DNA of 64,000 nucleotides from Aspidapion aeneum (GCA_963576565.1 OY755048.1:11261984-11325983); one strand, 5' to 3'. Counted from the first letter of the stretch, positions 22,420 through 34,149 are shown. The notes: generated by a model not told the origin, from the sequence alone. Numbers and translations are program-made.

Positions 22420-24340
22420 GTTACCTGTTTTTCACTATTGGTTCTTAATCAAAAAAGCTATAGCATTATCAAGAAACTCGGGAAATTACTGGAGACGAAA
22501 TATAATATTATATGATTCAGCTGTTGATGAAAACCTGCATAAAGCAAAAGAAGAGAAATTGATTATAAGAATTGAAGGTCATGGAAACAATCCATCTACG
22601 ATAGAAAATAATTAAAACTGAGCTATGTAAAGGAAATAAATGGATGAAAGGTTAAAAAATAAGGTCTACATTTGGGGAATGTGTGAGTTTAATTAGAAAT
22701 TTTATTTGGTACAATAAAAGTGGATTTTATGATGAGCAGTGAAAGGTTATGATGGGATCGGTGGCGAAAAAGTGGTCTATGTGAAAATGTTGATTGGGGA
22801 ATGAAATAGACCCTGACAAATTGCTAATAAAGCGGCCGATTGCGATTGTTTATTGCACGGCGTGGCAGTCTATCAAGCGGCGTGCCATAAAACGGGAATT
22901 TATAGCCTTGAATATTTCGGAAACGGATAGATACCATTTCCTGTTATTAGTAATTTTTCGTTTAATAAAGTTCTCGGTGAAACATGTCACTCAACTATAG
23001 ACGTCGTGCGGAATAATAAAAGTAGATTGATTTACGGCCTGCGGAAGCAAAATTGCGATCGCAACATGCGAACTGCCCCAATCCACATACGGATAAATAT
23101 AAAAACAAGCAATAGACGGAAAACCATTGCCGCAACATCGGCACCCACCCTTTAAGTGCTTTGACTGACGGCTGCCGTTTTGATGGGATGCCACTGCCAT
23201 TTCGTCGCATATATTGCTAAGACAATTTACACACGCTCGTCGACAATAATGGGCTAAGGACTATACGATTATTACCGTATCTTTCGCATTACCCCTCCCT
23301 GATTTTTCAATTTCGATCAATTACTTTTGCTTTCAACTCAAAAAGTATTTAGATTTTCCAATTTCTTTATTCTATACTTCGGTTGAATGAAACGTTTTCC
23401 ATTCATTCATGTTCTTATATAGTGATAATTTTTCGCTGGAACAATGGCGACAAGAGTTTCCAATATTAGGGAAAGAAAAAAGGGAAGGGACCGACAAACA
23501 AGGGGCTTAGCGACTATCAATGACAGGCTCAGGTGCTGTCTAAAGCTTTATTCCGCTGTTGGGCTCAACCAGAGCGAATTTAATAAATTGCTTACCCCAA
23601 TTACGGCTCTATAATTTAATAGAAAAAAATACCCTCGAGTTCATTTTAATTACTCTCCTCTTTGCCAAAGAAAAAATGTAATTACAGCTTAACAAGACAA
23701 GCAAAAATAAGTGTCGTAAAATTGAAGATGCCTTAAACACATCAATCGAAAGTAAAACTTAAAATTAGCGCCAGAAAAAAGTACTCAACAAAATATAAAA
23801 TAACAAGAACATGGACTTGATGATTCTAGTAAATAATATAGTAATAAGTACTATCGAACCAGAGCAACGAGTAAGATAGGGACCTGGATCGGTGGACTAA
23901 TAAGGGAGTAATAGCGTTCCCTCTGTAGAATTAGACGAAGATTATTTAGAAAATCAAAAAAATGATCAGACATAAAAACCATCAAATACATCTTTAAACA
24001 AAATAGATCAAGATATCAAAGCAGATTTAATTGTTATGACAGGAACAAGTAAATTATAAAGAAATGTTTTAAATTATCTTCTTTTGATGTAAGCATAAAT
24101 TTGAAATTTTCCAAAGTAATATGTTCTCCTTGAAGGTATTGACGAGATTTTAAAGAAATAGTTTTAAATGTTTTACTCAGGTTGCTATGAGTTTAATATC
24201 CTCTGTGTTGTCTATTGCTTTTTCGTAAACTGTTACTTTTTTTGTTTCACTTTCTGGTGCAATTTCAATTATTTCTAGACGATTTCATTTAACTTCACAG
24301 TGCCTGTCTGTCTCTCTGTCTATCAAATCTTGTGATTCAT
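22420..24340. other. no gene; includes a possible regulatory block at 22790-23230
   Basis: No transposon motif was recognised. The 22790-23230 part is more balanced in composition and of high complexity, with words such as TTTATTGCACGGC, CATAAAACGG and GGCGTGGCAG that resemble homeodomain/Cdx and Sp/KLF sites. This reading as conserved non-coding DNA is inference. Confidence 0.35.
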
Positions 24341-24344
24341 TTTT

Positions 24345-25240
24345 GACACACCTCCCGTAACCAGATTCTTATGAAAATTGTTACAGTAATGTAGGTCCGA
24401 TGACTATACAATATTATGAAAAATTTGGTGGCTAGGGGGTTGAAGGGTATAAAGGGATGAAAATGGATACATTCATAACTTTGGAACGAAAACAGATACG
24501 AACATGCGGTTTTCAGATTTATGAATTCATGTAAGTTTTATGAAAAAAAAATTGTAAAGGGAGTAAATTCAGAACTTTGGAACCAAAACAGATACGAATA
24601 TGCGGTTTTCAGATTTATGATTTGATATGTGGATAATACAATTTTATAAACAAAAATCGGTGGTGGGGGCTTAGTAGAGTCCCTGTATCTTGAGATATTT
24701 GGATTATCCAAATATCTCAACATACAGTGACTTTAGGGGTGGTTGAGGGGTGGGTATAAAAGGGGTAAAATCAGAACTTTGTAATAAAAACAGATACAAA
24801 CCTGCGGTTTTCAGATTTGTGATTTGATCTGGTGACAATATAATTTTATGAAAAAAAAAACGATGGCAGAGTGAGGAGTTTAAATGCGGTAAATTCATAC
24901 CTCTGGAATCAAAACAGATACGAACAAGGGATTTTCAGATTTATAATTTGATCTGATGACAATACAATATTATGAAAGATTTGGTGGAGGGGGTGGTTGA
25001 GGGGTATAAAGGGGCGTAAAGGGGATAAATTTATAACTTTGAAACCAAAATAGATACGAACATGCGGTTTTTAGATTTTTGATTTTATGTTATTACAATA
25101 TAATTTGATGAAAAGAATGAAATAAAGGGGTGGGTGAGGGATTTTTAAGGGGTAAATTCAAAACTTTGAAACCAATACAGATACGAACTTGTGGTTTTCA
25201 GATTTACGATTTGTTCTGGTGGCAACACAATTTTATGGAA
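24345..25240. repeat. tandem array, ~100-140-bp degenerate units
   Basis: Six units share AAAACAGATACGAACATGCG (near 24488, 24587, 24788, 24910, 25047 and 25175), then GTTTTCAGATTTATGATTTG, then ACAATATAATTTTATGAAAA, then a GGGGTGG-rich stretch. A CTGT-like tract (24301-24322) sits just before the array. The array resumes after the hAT-like insertion at 25245-25427 (TATGAAAAACGGTTTTAGGG). Confidence 0.85.
24690..24720. repeat. perfect hairpin, 15-bp arms, 1-nt centre
   Basis: TTGAGATATTTGGAT, a single T, and its exact inverse lie at a unit boundary of the tandem array. Other units lack it. It could be a footprint of a small inserted palindrome or a cruciform-prone site. Confidence 0.9.
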
Positions 25241-25244
25241 AAAT

Positions 25245-25427
25245 CAGTGGCGCACCCAGTACTATGACTTGGGGGAAAAACTGCGGCCTCTGGGGGGGGG
25301 GGGTGGTTGGAGGACTCATGATGTTGTTACTTTAGGCTGGGTAGCCTAATTTATGAAATATGTGGAAAACATCTAAAAAAAATAGGTTTGGGGGGCCCGG
25401 CCTCCTAGCCCCCCTCTTGATTGCCCC
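25245..25427. mobile_element. hAT-like MITE, G/C-run family, right end eroded
   Basis: The left end CAGTGGCGCACCCAG is the hAT-like terminus shared with other copies. The core AATTTATGAAATATGTGGAA is the inverse of the family core. A run of 12 G lies at about 25290-25301. The right CACTG end is missing. The array sequence TATGRAAAA on both sides is compatible with a target duplication. Confidence 0.65.
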
Positions 25428-25718
25428 TATGAAAAACGGTTTTAGGGGTTGAGGTGTGTTAAGGAGTAAATGCAATGGATTTCGGACTGCGGAATTGGAT
25501 TTGGATTATACAAAATTGACAGAAAAGAAATCTTGTGAAGAATTACTAGAAATGGAAAGGGGGGGCAAGCAATAATTATGCATCCTGCATTTTATTTCTG
25601 TTTGATTGAATTTAAAAAGTTAAAAATAAAATAAACAAAAAAATTGCAATAAAATTAAAAAATAATTTGGCAGATTTCTGTTTACGACAGTCTAGATTTG
25701 ACAATATTGTTAATAGCA

Positions 25719-25929
25719 TATTATATATTCTTAAGTTCGCTTTAAAATCGTGGTGCGTTTATTAAAGATACCCATTAATTTTAGGTTCGATATAAAATCG
25801 TGGCGCGAATACATCTCCATTTGATGAGTATCTTTAATAATCGCGCCACGATTTTATAACGAACTTAAAATTATAGGCATCTTTAGTCATCGCGCCAGCA
25901 TTTCATATCGAACTTAAAAATATATAATG
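25719..25929. mobile_element. palindromic MITE, two nested inverted arm pairs
   Basis: Two left arms containing TTAAGTTCGCTTTAAAATCG and GGTTCGATATAAAATCGTGG face two right arms CGCGCCACGATTTTATAACG and CGCGCCAGCATTTCATATCG. Outer flanks CATATTATATATT and AATATATAATG extend the palindrome. There is no coding capacity and no clear target duplication. Confidence 0.7.
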
Positions 25930-26019
25930 TGCCATTAATTTTTTATTAAAATTATAAAAACTTAAAAAATGTTTTTATTTATTTTATTCTAAGTAAGCAT
26001 TAAACGGAAGTTGTCCAAG

Positions 26020-26580
26020 AAGTTTGAATAGACAGTAGTTGTTCTGGCTAAAGATTTTAAGTCTACGGTTTAAAAGAGCCAATCGCGCAGCGGGCAGTCA
26101 ACTGGCCGTGGCAATTACAAAAAAGATTCGTTACCGCCATGATGAAGTATATTGCCGTCCGGTATTTTGACGTAAATAATTTCGTAATGTCGAGTTATAA
26201 TGTTTATCCGATTGTATATCGCCTCGGAGTAAGTAGCGATTTAGATTACGGGGTACTAGAGATATATAGATTTCAGTAGAGATAGATAGGTTGCCGCTTG
26301 GTTATACGGGGATTATTAAGCGCAATTGGCATGCATTGGCGCTTATAGAGCAAATAACAATGCGTAATCTATCAACAATGTGGAATTATTGCTAGAATGC
26401 GATTAGAGCTCCGCTACTGCACGGGGTATATTAATAAACAGATCGGCATTAGAACGGTAATAAACCTTTCGATAAGCTTAATATTATTATTTAATGCCCG
26501 ATTTTGCGATTATGTATGTGCCACTTAGGCCAACCACCGCTTCAAGACCAAACACAAAATATTAAAGCGCTCCAATGTAA
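26020..26580. promoter_or_regulatory. candidate conserved non-coding block
   Basis: A long complex stretch free of repeats recognised here, with balanced composition and many ATTA/TAAT cores and TTTATG/CATAAA-like words amid GC-bearing linkers (for example GATAGGTTGCCGCTTGGTTA). It differs in texture from the surrounding transposon debris. No exon or transposon motif was found. The regulatory reading is inference only. Confidence 0.25.
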
Positions 26581-26859
26581 TTTAATCAATTAAAAGCAAT
26601 AATAGCAAATTTTAGGTGAAAATGGGATACATCAGACCCACCGTCACGTTTTTAACGTTGTATTTACCCCGCCTTTCGCAGGATAAGCTAAGGCGCAGGC
26701 GCCGCAGAGAACCTACCCCTTCCCTTTCTGTCTTCTAGCGTGCAGAAAATGTTATTGCTTCTGTAAAAATCACTATTTTTGTCGTTTCTTCTGTAAAAGC
26801 ACTATTTTTGCTTAAAAAAAAATGATTTTGAAGAAGATCGGAATAATAAATATATAAAC

Positions 26860-27235
26860 GTGAAATTTAGTACCCGTGAATTTAAAAAATCAAACAAGTT
26901 TCGTGGCTAATTGAGCAAAAAGGAGCTTTTGTTTTTCTCATATTTTTCCGTGGATAGCTTAAAAGCTTAACCTCACGGGGGTCCAAGATCTAATGGACAC
27001 TTAATAAGTGTTGACAGTTAACTTCGACCTTATGGGACTCCTCAAAACACTGCTTGGTCAATGTGACACTTGCGAATTTAATTAGACGGTTTGTCTCTAA
27101 TCCTATGTAAATAGTGAGAAAACTTTCACAAGAGGCGCCATCTACCGAGATACGAGAGAAACGAACAAAAGCAGGCGAAATAACTGCTATACATATCGAT
27201 CAAAGAAAAGAACTAAACCGTAACCTACTCTTCTT
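26860..27235. repeat. dispersed repeat, inverted copy of 36795-37165
   Basis: Words such as GTGAAATTTAGTACCCGTGA, CCTCACGGGGGTCCAAGATC and AGTGTTGACAGTTAACT reappear in reverse complement at 36.8-37.2 kb over about 370 bp. It directly abuts the 3' end of the minus-strand RT fragment at 27235, so it may be the untranslated region of a retroelement or a separate insertion. Confidence 0.75.
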
Positions 27236-27397
27236 TATCATTAGCTACAATTACTTGGTCGTCAGCAAACTGTAGTGTGTATATGGAAAATCGGTCGTTA
27301 AGTTACTGCAATATATATTTTAAAAAGAGTTGGAGAGATACAACATCCCTGTCTTAAGCCTTTCGTTACCTTGAATTCTTTTGAAAGTCGATTATCG

Positions 27398-27768
27398 CAT
27401 GGGCGCACCCAGGGGGGGGGGCGGGGCCCACCCCCCCCAAGCCTTAGATTTTTTAAATATTTTGTACATATTTCATGATAAAACAGAAGAAATAGCTTCA
27501 AATTTGAAATAATGAGGACTCGGGCCCCCCCCCCAAGCAGCAGCGGCAAACAAGAAGACCTTTTGTTTGTTTTTTTTGGTCGCAAGATTTTTGATTTGAC
27601 GGGCGTCCTTTTGAGCTGTCGGACCGCTCCAACACACGATTACCTTTTTTTTTTTTTGTTTTTTTTTTTGGTGGTTGCACGATGTTTGCGAGGCGCCCGT
27701 TTTAGCTGTCGGCCCCCGAGAGGTCTCGGCCCCCCCCCCCCCAAGACACATTCCTGGGTGCGCCACTG
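27398..27768. mobile_element. hAT-like MITE with G/C runs, ATTATCG duplication
   Basis: Ends CATGGGCGCACCCAGG and CCTGGGTGCGCCACTG are inverted, and ATTATCG is duplicated at 27391-27397 and 27769-27775 (8 bp if the left edge lost one base). Internal arms carry runs of 8-10 G or C, the core TTTAAATATTTTGTACATAT, and a T-rich GTTTGTTTTTTTTGGTCGCA-like pair. It sits inside the RT relic. Confidence 0.85.
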
Positions 27769-27858
27769 ATTATCGATCGAGATTTTGACCCTTTGTAAAA
27801 TTCTTTTATCGCTTTTATATATGTGTGATTGATATTAGTTTGTTCTAACACTGTCCAT

Positions 27859-28042
27859 CAGTGGGGTATATAAGGGGGGCCCGGGCCCCCCCCGACGCTA
27901 AGATTTTTTTAGATATTTTCCACATATTTCATGAATACAAGCATAAAATACAGCCTCATGAGGTCTTGACCCCCCCCCCCCCCCCGAAACTGTCTAAACT
28001 GTCTCGGCCCCCCCCGGAAACTTTCTTCTATATACGCCACTG
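27859..28042. mobile_element. hAT-like MITE with G/C runs, CTGTYCAT duplication
   Basis: Starts CAGTGGGGTATATAAGGGGG and ends TATATACGCCACTG. CTGTCCAT (27851-27858) and CTGTTCAT (28043-28050) are the 8-bp duplication with one substitution. Core and C-runs (up to 16 C) are as in the family. Inserted in the RT relic. Confidence 0.88.
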
Positions 28043-28699
28043 CTGTTCATAATTTTTCTACTGGAACGGTATCATATGCTTTTTGTAGGTCCATAAAGGT
28101 AACTTGAGTCTCTATATTTCTGGCACTCCTTTTCTCAATTAATTGTTTAAGACAAAAAAACATTATCACTACAAGATCTGCCTGCACGAAACCCACTTTT
28201 CTCTTCTTCTTCTTGGTCATGAAAATCATTCAATATTAGGTCTCTAAGAATCCTACCGTACAATCTACTTAGAGTACTGGTTACTGAAATTCCTCTGTAG
28301 TTGTTGCAACCCAGCTTGTTTCCTTTTTTATGTATTGAGGATATGAATGCTATTTTTCAATCATCAGGTACTGGATGTCCGTTTATGCATTGATTGATAA
28401 TATATTATGTGAAATTTTCTAGTAGTTTCTCTGATCCATATTTGAGCATTTCTGCGTATATTCCTCCAGGTCCACTAACTTTTCCGGATTTAAGCTTTTT
28501 CATACTATTATTTATCATTTCTTTTTCGATTATCACTTTCTCTCCATGTACTGCTATGTCTCTCCTCGGAGAGCTGACAGATATTCGGGTCTTGTTTCCT
28601 GCAGCAGTCTCTTGTAGTGTTCTGTCCATTGTTCTGGTTTTGTCCATTGTTCTGGTTTTTCAAATTTTGCTAGCAAATATTTATTTTTTCTTATAAACC

Positions 28700-30100
28700 A
28701 CAGGCAAGTTAGTGATTTTTCTTTTTCTAGGAGAAACGCAGTGGTTTCTTAATTAAAAACATTTTCTTAATAGTGGCGTAATACCCAGATAAAGTTTAGT
28801 TTGTAAAATGAATCCGCCACAAACATATAGATTTTATTTATATAAGTCTTGATTGAATTCCACCAACCAAACCTAGTGTTAAAGCGAACCCATTAGCCAC
28901 TTAATCTTCGACTTGATGTGGGTTGTCTTGTTAAAAATTCGGGGAGCAAACTAAATCAATTTTGCATTCACACCTAATTAAACTAGAGTGTATGGAATCG
29001 CGTAGCGCCCCAAAAAGGAAAACAAACTTTAAGGGTTGAGAAATTCGGGGTGAGAGAGCATCGAACGTAACGTTAACCTTTGCGGGAGGTCAAACGTCGA
29101 CGTCAAGCAGTGTCTAGGACAACATTTTGCGCGAGCGTCTAGGTCGGGGCAATTTTACTACGCGGCTTGCCTTTCAAACAAAAGACATTTGAATAAGGTT
29201 TATAGAGAACTCGAGCTTTGGCAAGTGGCCATTCCATTAATGCAAATAGTAGATTTTCCGAAGACGGTTTACTAATTTTCCTCGATTTTCCATAGCACAT
29301 GATTTTTAAGTGCTTTTTCTAAAAGGTATCTGGAAACAAATGAATTGGAAAAACAATACCGTGTCTGCGTATGTATGTATTGTCCCTCTTTTATATTGCT
29401 TTAGAATTGAGTAAAACATAAAGTTTAATATAAAGAAACCACACATGTTGAGTTGAGTTTCTCTTTTTGGGGGGGAATAAAGCAATATTAAATTCCATGA
29501 GAGTGGAACAAAAGCCAGAGAGAAACCTTATTAAGAGTAAATTTAAGTTCTGGGAAAACGAGTACACTTTTAACTATCCTCCTATTTTTATCTTGTTTTA
29601 TACCTGGAATTATTGAGTCTTTAGAAAATTTATGTTAAAGCTTTTTTCTAATTTTAGTAGCTCTCTATATTGTGTGTCATGTTTCTTTTGGTTTTGTCAA
29701 ATATTGTGGTTTATATTTTTGAATTTTATTAATTAATCCATCATTATGCTCATATGAAATAATTGCCTTAGCACAACGTACAAATAATAAATTTAAATAC
29801 ATAATGGCATATGGTACGGCACGTTTGATATCTATCTCGGTCCAATTCAGGTTAGTTCAGCTACAACAGTTGTAGCGTTAAGTTGTAATTAATTGATTAA
29901 TTACCGCAAAAGGGTTGGCGATCTGGTGTCAAAGGAACTTAAACTGAAAACCCTAGTACAGCAACTCTCTATACTCAAGGAAATGCATTTCAGTGGAATT
30001 CCACAAACATGATGTATTTTCCCCTTTGCAGTTAGTTGGTTTAGGCACAGTGTAGGTATCTTACCTACACTGTGGTTTACGAGAGGGGCGGTTATTCTAT
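28700..30100. other. no gene recognised
   Basis: No transposon motif was seen. Parts at 28980-29280 and 29820-29960 (for example GTTCAGCTACAACAGTTGTA, and TAATTAATTGATTAATTACC with paired homeodomain-type cores) are complex and might be regulatory, which is inference. Confidence 0.4.
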
Positions 30101-31343
30101 GGCTCCGATTAAGTCACGTCCTTTAAGTTAGCAGACCACTTGTGGCAGATCAAAAATTTTATGATTGGATTATTAAGTGCTTATTAAGTGCTAATTAAGT
30201 ACCCAATTCCCGATTTAAGGTTTGTTTTAATAAATAATAATAAAAAAGGGGTGCAAATGGCTCTACTATTTAAGTGCTCCATGTTCACCATCGAAACTGG
30301 ACGCCCTTTTTTAAAAGAAAACTATCCCTAACTGGTCAGATTCGTGAAATGGCTTTGGTGAGTTCAAAATATTTTTTTTTGTTGGTGGATATTAAAGTGT
30401 TCTTTAGGTGCTAATTTAGTATCCATGTGCATCCAGTGGTTTTTGAGATAATGATTGGTCTGCTGCCTTAAACATCAAACAAATAATCAAAAACTGGACC
30501 TGCACGTAATTTCGGCAGTGCTGCCGAAAATACCAAAACCCCATTCTAAGCTGTGGGTAATTTCGGCAGGCACTTTTTTGTGTAAAATTATGCAAAAAAT
30601 TTTTAAAAACTGCTCAAAACATACATTTTAAAGCTTTTAGACTAACTCAAACACAAAAAAATATATAAAATATTAGTTTAAAACAGACAAAAAAGCATTT
30701 CTTATTAGAACGCAGGTCTGCCTTCCGGGATGTCTGACACACTTCTAAACACTGATTTTTCTTGCCTACGCCTACAGGGATATCCCCATCGCAATTACTC
30801 AAAATGGTTGCCAGAAGTACACATATTGCATAGCTGGCGCCGTTTATTTTTATCAAGGAATAGCTAGTTATATTTTAGCTAACTTTGTTGTTCAATGTAA
30901 AATTACCTAAAATCAAAGATTTTTTGTGATTTTTTTGTTTGTGTTAAACTTAAAATAAAACTTTTTTAGACATGTTTTAACTATAAGGTACCTACTTAAG
31001 TTTTACCTGATTCATTAGTAAAATATTTGTTATAATTTTTTTTGTGTTTTTTCTAAAAACTTTTGATACAAAATATATTTTAGATTTTTTACAATATAAT
31101 TACCAATTTGAGAAAAAAGATAACTTGGAATTAAAAAAAAAATCTTGTTCAGTTGGCTCGACAATAAAATGATCTATTAAGGTGCCTTTACACTGTTGGA
31201 GTGTCGTCGTCGTGTCATTAGAGGTGTGTTAAATTGTTTTCCTGCGATAATGCAAAGGAAATTATGTTATAGATAAATGGTTCAAAAACTTTTTTGTACC
31301 ATTTGTTTTTAGATAATTTTTTTTAACAAGATATAAACTGGTC

Positions 31344-31690
31344 AATCGGTAATTGAGTACTTAACGGAACTGCAACTTGAACAAGAGGATTTAGACGCCT
31401 ATATTAATGACTATTCATTTGCTGAGAGTGAGTTAAGCAAACATGATAGTGATTCAATGTTGGAAGAAATAAAAAATATGCCAATTGACCTCAGAGGTAT
31501 GATACGGCGTTTTATTGGATAACCTGCTGAAGAACCCAGACCGAACAATCCTGATGACAGAAAAAGACGGCGATGCCACATGTGCTCCAATGACAACAAA
31601 CATCCAAAAAAATATTCAGTGTGCTTCAAGGGCATTTGTAAGGGTCACAGCATTGGGATCGTCAAGTGCCTGCAGTGTGCAAGAGATTGA
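31344..31690 (+). pseudogene. piggyBac-like transposase remnant (acidic N-part plus zinc-ribbon tail)
   Basis: The first segment (about 31344-31520) reads IEYLTELQLEQEDLDAYIND and continues acidic through SELSKHDSDSMLEEIKNMPI to a stop, like the acidic leader of piggyBac-type transposases. In the next frame come PDDRKRRRCHMCSNDN, KYSVCFKGICKGHS and IVKCLQC, i.e. C-x2-C, C-x4-C, H and C-x2-C. This resembles the C-terminal zinc ribbon of piggyBac-family (DDE_Tnp_1_7) proteins, with one spacing shortened. The catalytic DDE core is missing between the two, so an internal deletion has fused leader and tail. A minus-strand frame at 30647-30856 has a weak piggyBac-like stretch (LLATILSNCDGDIPVGV), which would require an inversion. 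Confidence 0.55.
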
Positions 31691-32039
31691 GTCATCTAAT
31701 AACTGAAGGTAAAAAAATACCCTAGACTTTTCTGGTAAAATTTTTTACTTTTATTTTTTTTTATTACAGGATGAAAAGACATGCATCAGAAAAAAGAATT
31801 TATGGTTAGATACATATATATTTTAAATTTTATACATATATGTCAAAAAAATACGTTATTTAGTTTTCACGCCATGAAATAATGGTAAGAATTTTCTTTC
31901 ACTTACTTTTTATTTTGTATGTTTCCCAAAGTTCTAAGTAATAAAATACCCCAATAAAAAAAAATATCTTGTGTATTTTTTAAATTCTGCAGGTTTTTTA
32001 CTTGCGGGTCACGTATGACCCAGCATACCTTAAAAGGCT

Positions 32040-33190
32040 GAACAAATTACCATACCAGTTAAGGGTTAAATATCCACCAACAAAAAACATAATTTTTAAC
32101 TGACCAAAGCTATTTCACGAATCTGATCTGTTAAGAATATGTTTCTTTTAAAAAGGGCGGCCAGAGTGGTATGCCGATGGGGAACGTGGAGCACTTAAGT
32201 CGCACTTAATTTCTAAACCCATTTGAACCCCGTTTTTTATTACCAGTCATGTTTTTTACATTTGGTCTGCTAATTTTGTTTTAAGCCAGCAGATCAATTA
32301 ATATCTCAAAAACAACAGGAGCAATTAAATCAGCACATGGATACTTAATTAGCACCTAAAGAGCACTTTAATATCCACCAACAAAAAAAATTTTTTTAAC
32401 TCACCAAAGGCATTTCACGAATCTGACCAGTTAGGGATAGATTTCTTCTAAAAAAGGGCGTCCAGAGTGGTATTTCGATGGTGAACATGGAGCACTTAAA
32501 TAGCACTTAAATAGTAGAGCCATTTGCACCCCTTTTTTTATTACCAGTCATGTTTTTTAACATTTGGTCTGCTAACTTTTTTTTTAAGCTAGCAGACCAA
32601 TCAATATCTCAAAAACCACTGGAGCAATTAATTCGGGAATTGGGTACTTAATTAGCACTTAATAAGCACTTAATAATCCAATCATAAAATTTTTGATCTA
32701 CCACAAGTGGAAAATATTTTTAACTCACCAAAGCCATTTCCCGAATCTGACCAGTTAGGGATAGATTTCTTCTAAAAAAGGGCGTCCAGAGTGGTATTTC
32801 GATGGTGAACATGGAGCACTTAAATAGTAGAGCCATTTGCACCCCTTTTTTTATTAATAGACATGTTTTTTAACATTTGGTCTGCTAACTTTTTTTAAGC
32901 TAGCAGATCAATCAATATCTAAAAAACTACGGGAGCAATTAAATCAAGATATGAGTACTTAATTAGCTCTTAAATAGTAGAGCCATTTGCACCCCTTTTT
33001 TTATTACCAGTCATGTTTTTTAACATTTGGTCTGCTAACTTTTTTTTAAGCTAGCAGACCAATCAATATCTCAAAAACCACTGGAGCAATTAAATCGGGA
33101 ATTGGGTACTTAATTAGCACTTAATAAGCACTTAATAATCCAATCATAAAATTTTTGATCTGCCACAAGTGGTCTGCTAACTTAAAGGAC
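32040..33190. repeat. ~320-bp direct units of the element's right arm
   Basis: CATTTGGTCTGCTAACTTTT, AGCTAGCAGACCAATCAATA, GGGCGTCCAGAGTGGTATTT and GAACATGGAGCACTTAAATA recur three to four times in the same order. Each unit also contains an internal GGTCTGCTA.../...TAGCAGACC hairpin. Confidence 0.85.
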
Positions 33191-33209
33191 GTGATTAAGT
33201 CGGCACTTT

Positions 33210-34140
33210 ATTGCTAACTTCAGGTCAATGAAATTAGCAAACTAGTGGCATTTTTTTTTGCTAAAAGACAACTAAAACAGAAAAAACAATTAACTTCGGA
33301 GCCATCCTGTATCCCAGATAGCAGACTTCGATCCAGGGACGTACATTTTATGTCCATTTTACGTCGATCCGTCCCAGGACCCATAAAGTACGTACTATGT
33401 ACGTACAATTGTGTAAATGAAAAGTTTCAAACATTTCTCTCTAAAATATTTAGTCCCATTATACAGGCGAAATGATATCAATTCGCATAATTCTGCAAAT
33501 GATGAGAATAAATAAATTTTTTATTGAAAATTGTGACTTTAATACCTTGAGGGTTGTCGATGTTACAAAGTACAAAGTTAAGTGTTATTATGTCATATTT
33601 GCATATTAATAGTGGGCATGTCATTAACATCAAAACGAATGTTCCCGTTTGATCTTAATAAAATCGTTAAAAGATAATTAATTTTAATAATAATCGCGTT
33701 TACCCCTTTTTTCGATATTGATATTCCGAATATTAAATAAAATTAATTATAAACTGTTTAAAACATTATTAGGATGAAATTGCAGGACTTTTCTACAATC
33801 AATACCAGATTTACATATGAAATGGTTTAGTGAAAACTATGAAATTAAATTATTAATTATAACGACATATTATGAGGTATATTTTAAATATAAATTTGGT
33901 GAAGGTATGGGACATAAACACATACAAAAACACGACGGAAGTTTGAGGCTGTCTGCAATTGAAGTTTGAAATCCTGGTTAATTATTTTAAATCCTGAAAA
34001 ACAAAAGCCATTGTTTTCTTCAATTTCTAATTAAAGGTTTTCTTTCATATATGGGAAAATCATATTTTTCCTCTAACGAATACAGTAAACCTCAGGCATT
34101 AAGGGGCCAATACTCGTTTTTTCGATATAATGATGTTTTA
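33210..34140. other. no gene recognised
   Basis: AT-rich DNA. A lone pogo-like left end (CAGTAAACCTCAGGCATTAA) occurs at 34084 with no partner. A short GTACGTAC-rich stretch lies at 33340-33405. Confidence 0.4.
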
Positions 34141-34149
34141 TATAATATA

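Larger units (their letters stand above)
27236..28655 (-). pseudogene. non-LTR reverse transcriptase split by two hAT-like MITEs
   Basis: Reading the minus strand from 28655: NNSMKKLKSGKVSGPGGIYA; after a stop, GHPVPDD, IAFISSIHKKGNKLGCNNYR and SVTSTLSRLYGRILRD; then EEKSGFRAGRSCSDNVF and TFMDLQKAYDTVPVEKL. These are RT fingers ('HKKGDK..C.NYRGIS'), 'GFR.GRSC.D..F' and motif A. The frame resumes between the two MITEs with INHTYIKAIKEFYKG, and after the second with KEFKVTKGLRQGCCISPTLF (motif B) and LQFADDQVIV (catalytic motif C, intact DD). Motif spacing is normal once the MITEs and their duplications are discounted. The copy stops at 27236, losing the thumb and C-terminal tail. Stops and at least one frameshift show it is dead. 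Confidence 0.9.
30115..33193. mobile_element. 3.1-kb TIR element with piggyBac-like remnants
   Basis: Left CACGTCCTTTAAGTTAGCAG and right CTGCTAACTTAAAGGACGTG are exact inverses, and the inverted homology continues for about 350 bp (GACCACTTGTGGCAGATCAA onward). GATTAAGT occurs directly on both outer sides (30107-30114 and 33193-33200, one base shared with the right end), containing TTAA as expected for piggyBac. The right arm is repeated about 3.5 times (32040-33190) with a period of roughly 320 bp. The arms contain runs of the word AGCACTTAA(A/T) every 10-11 bp. The interior holds a decayed coding region with an acidic N-part and a Cys-rich tail. Confidence 0.75.

Noticed and set aside
27473..27769. 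Frames of 60-97 codons on both strands with poly-Gly/Pro
   Set aside because: They are translations of the G/C runs and T-rich arms of a hAT-like MITE.
28394..28696. 100-codon plus-strand frame
   Set aside because: It is the antisense of the minus-strand RT N-part.
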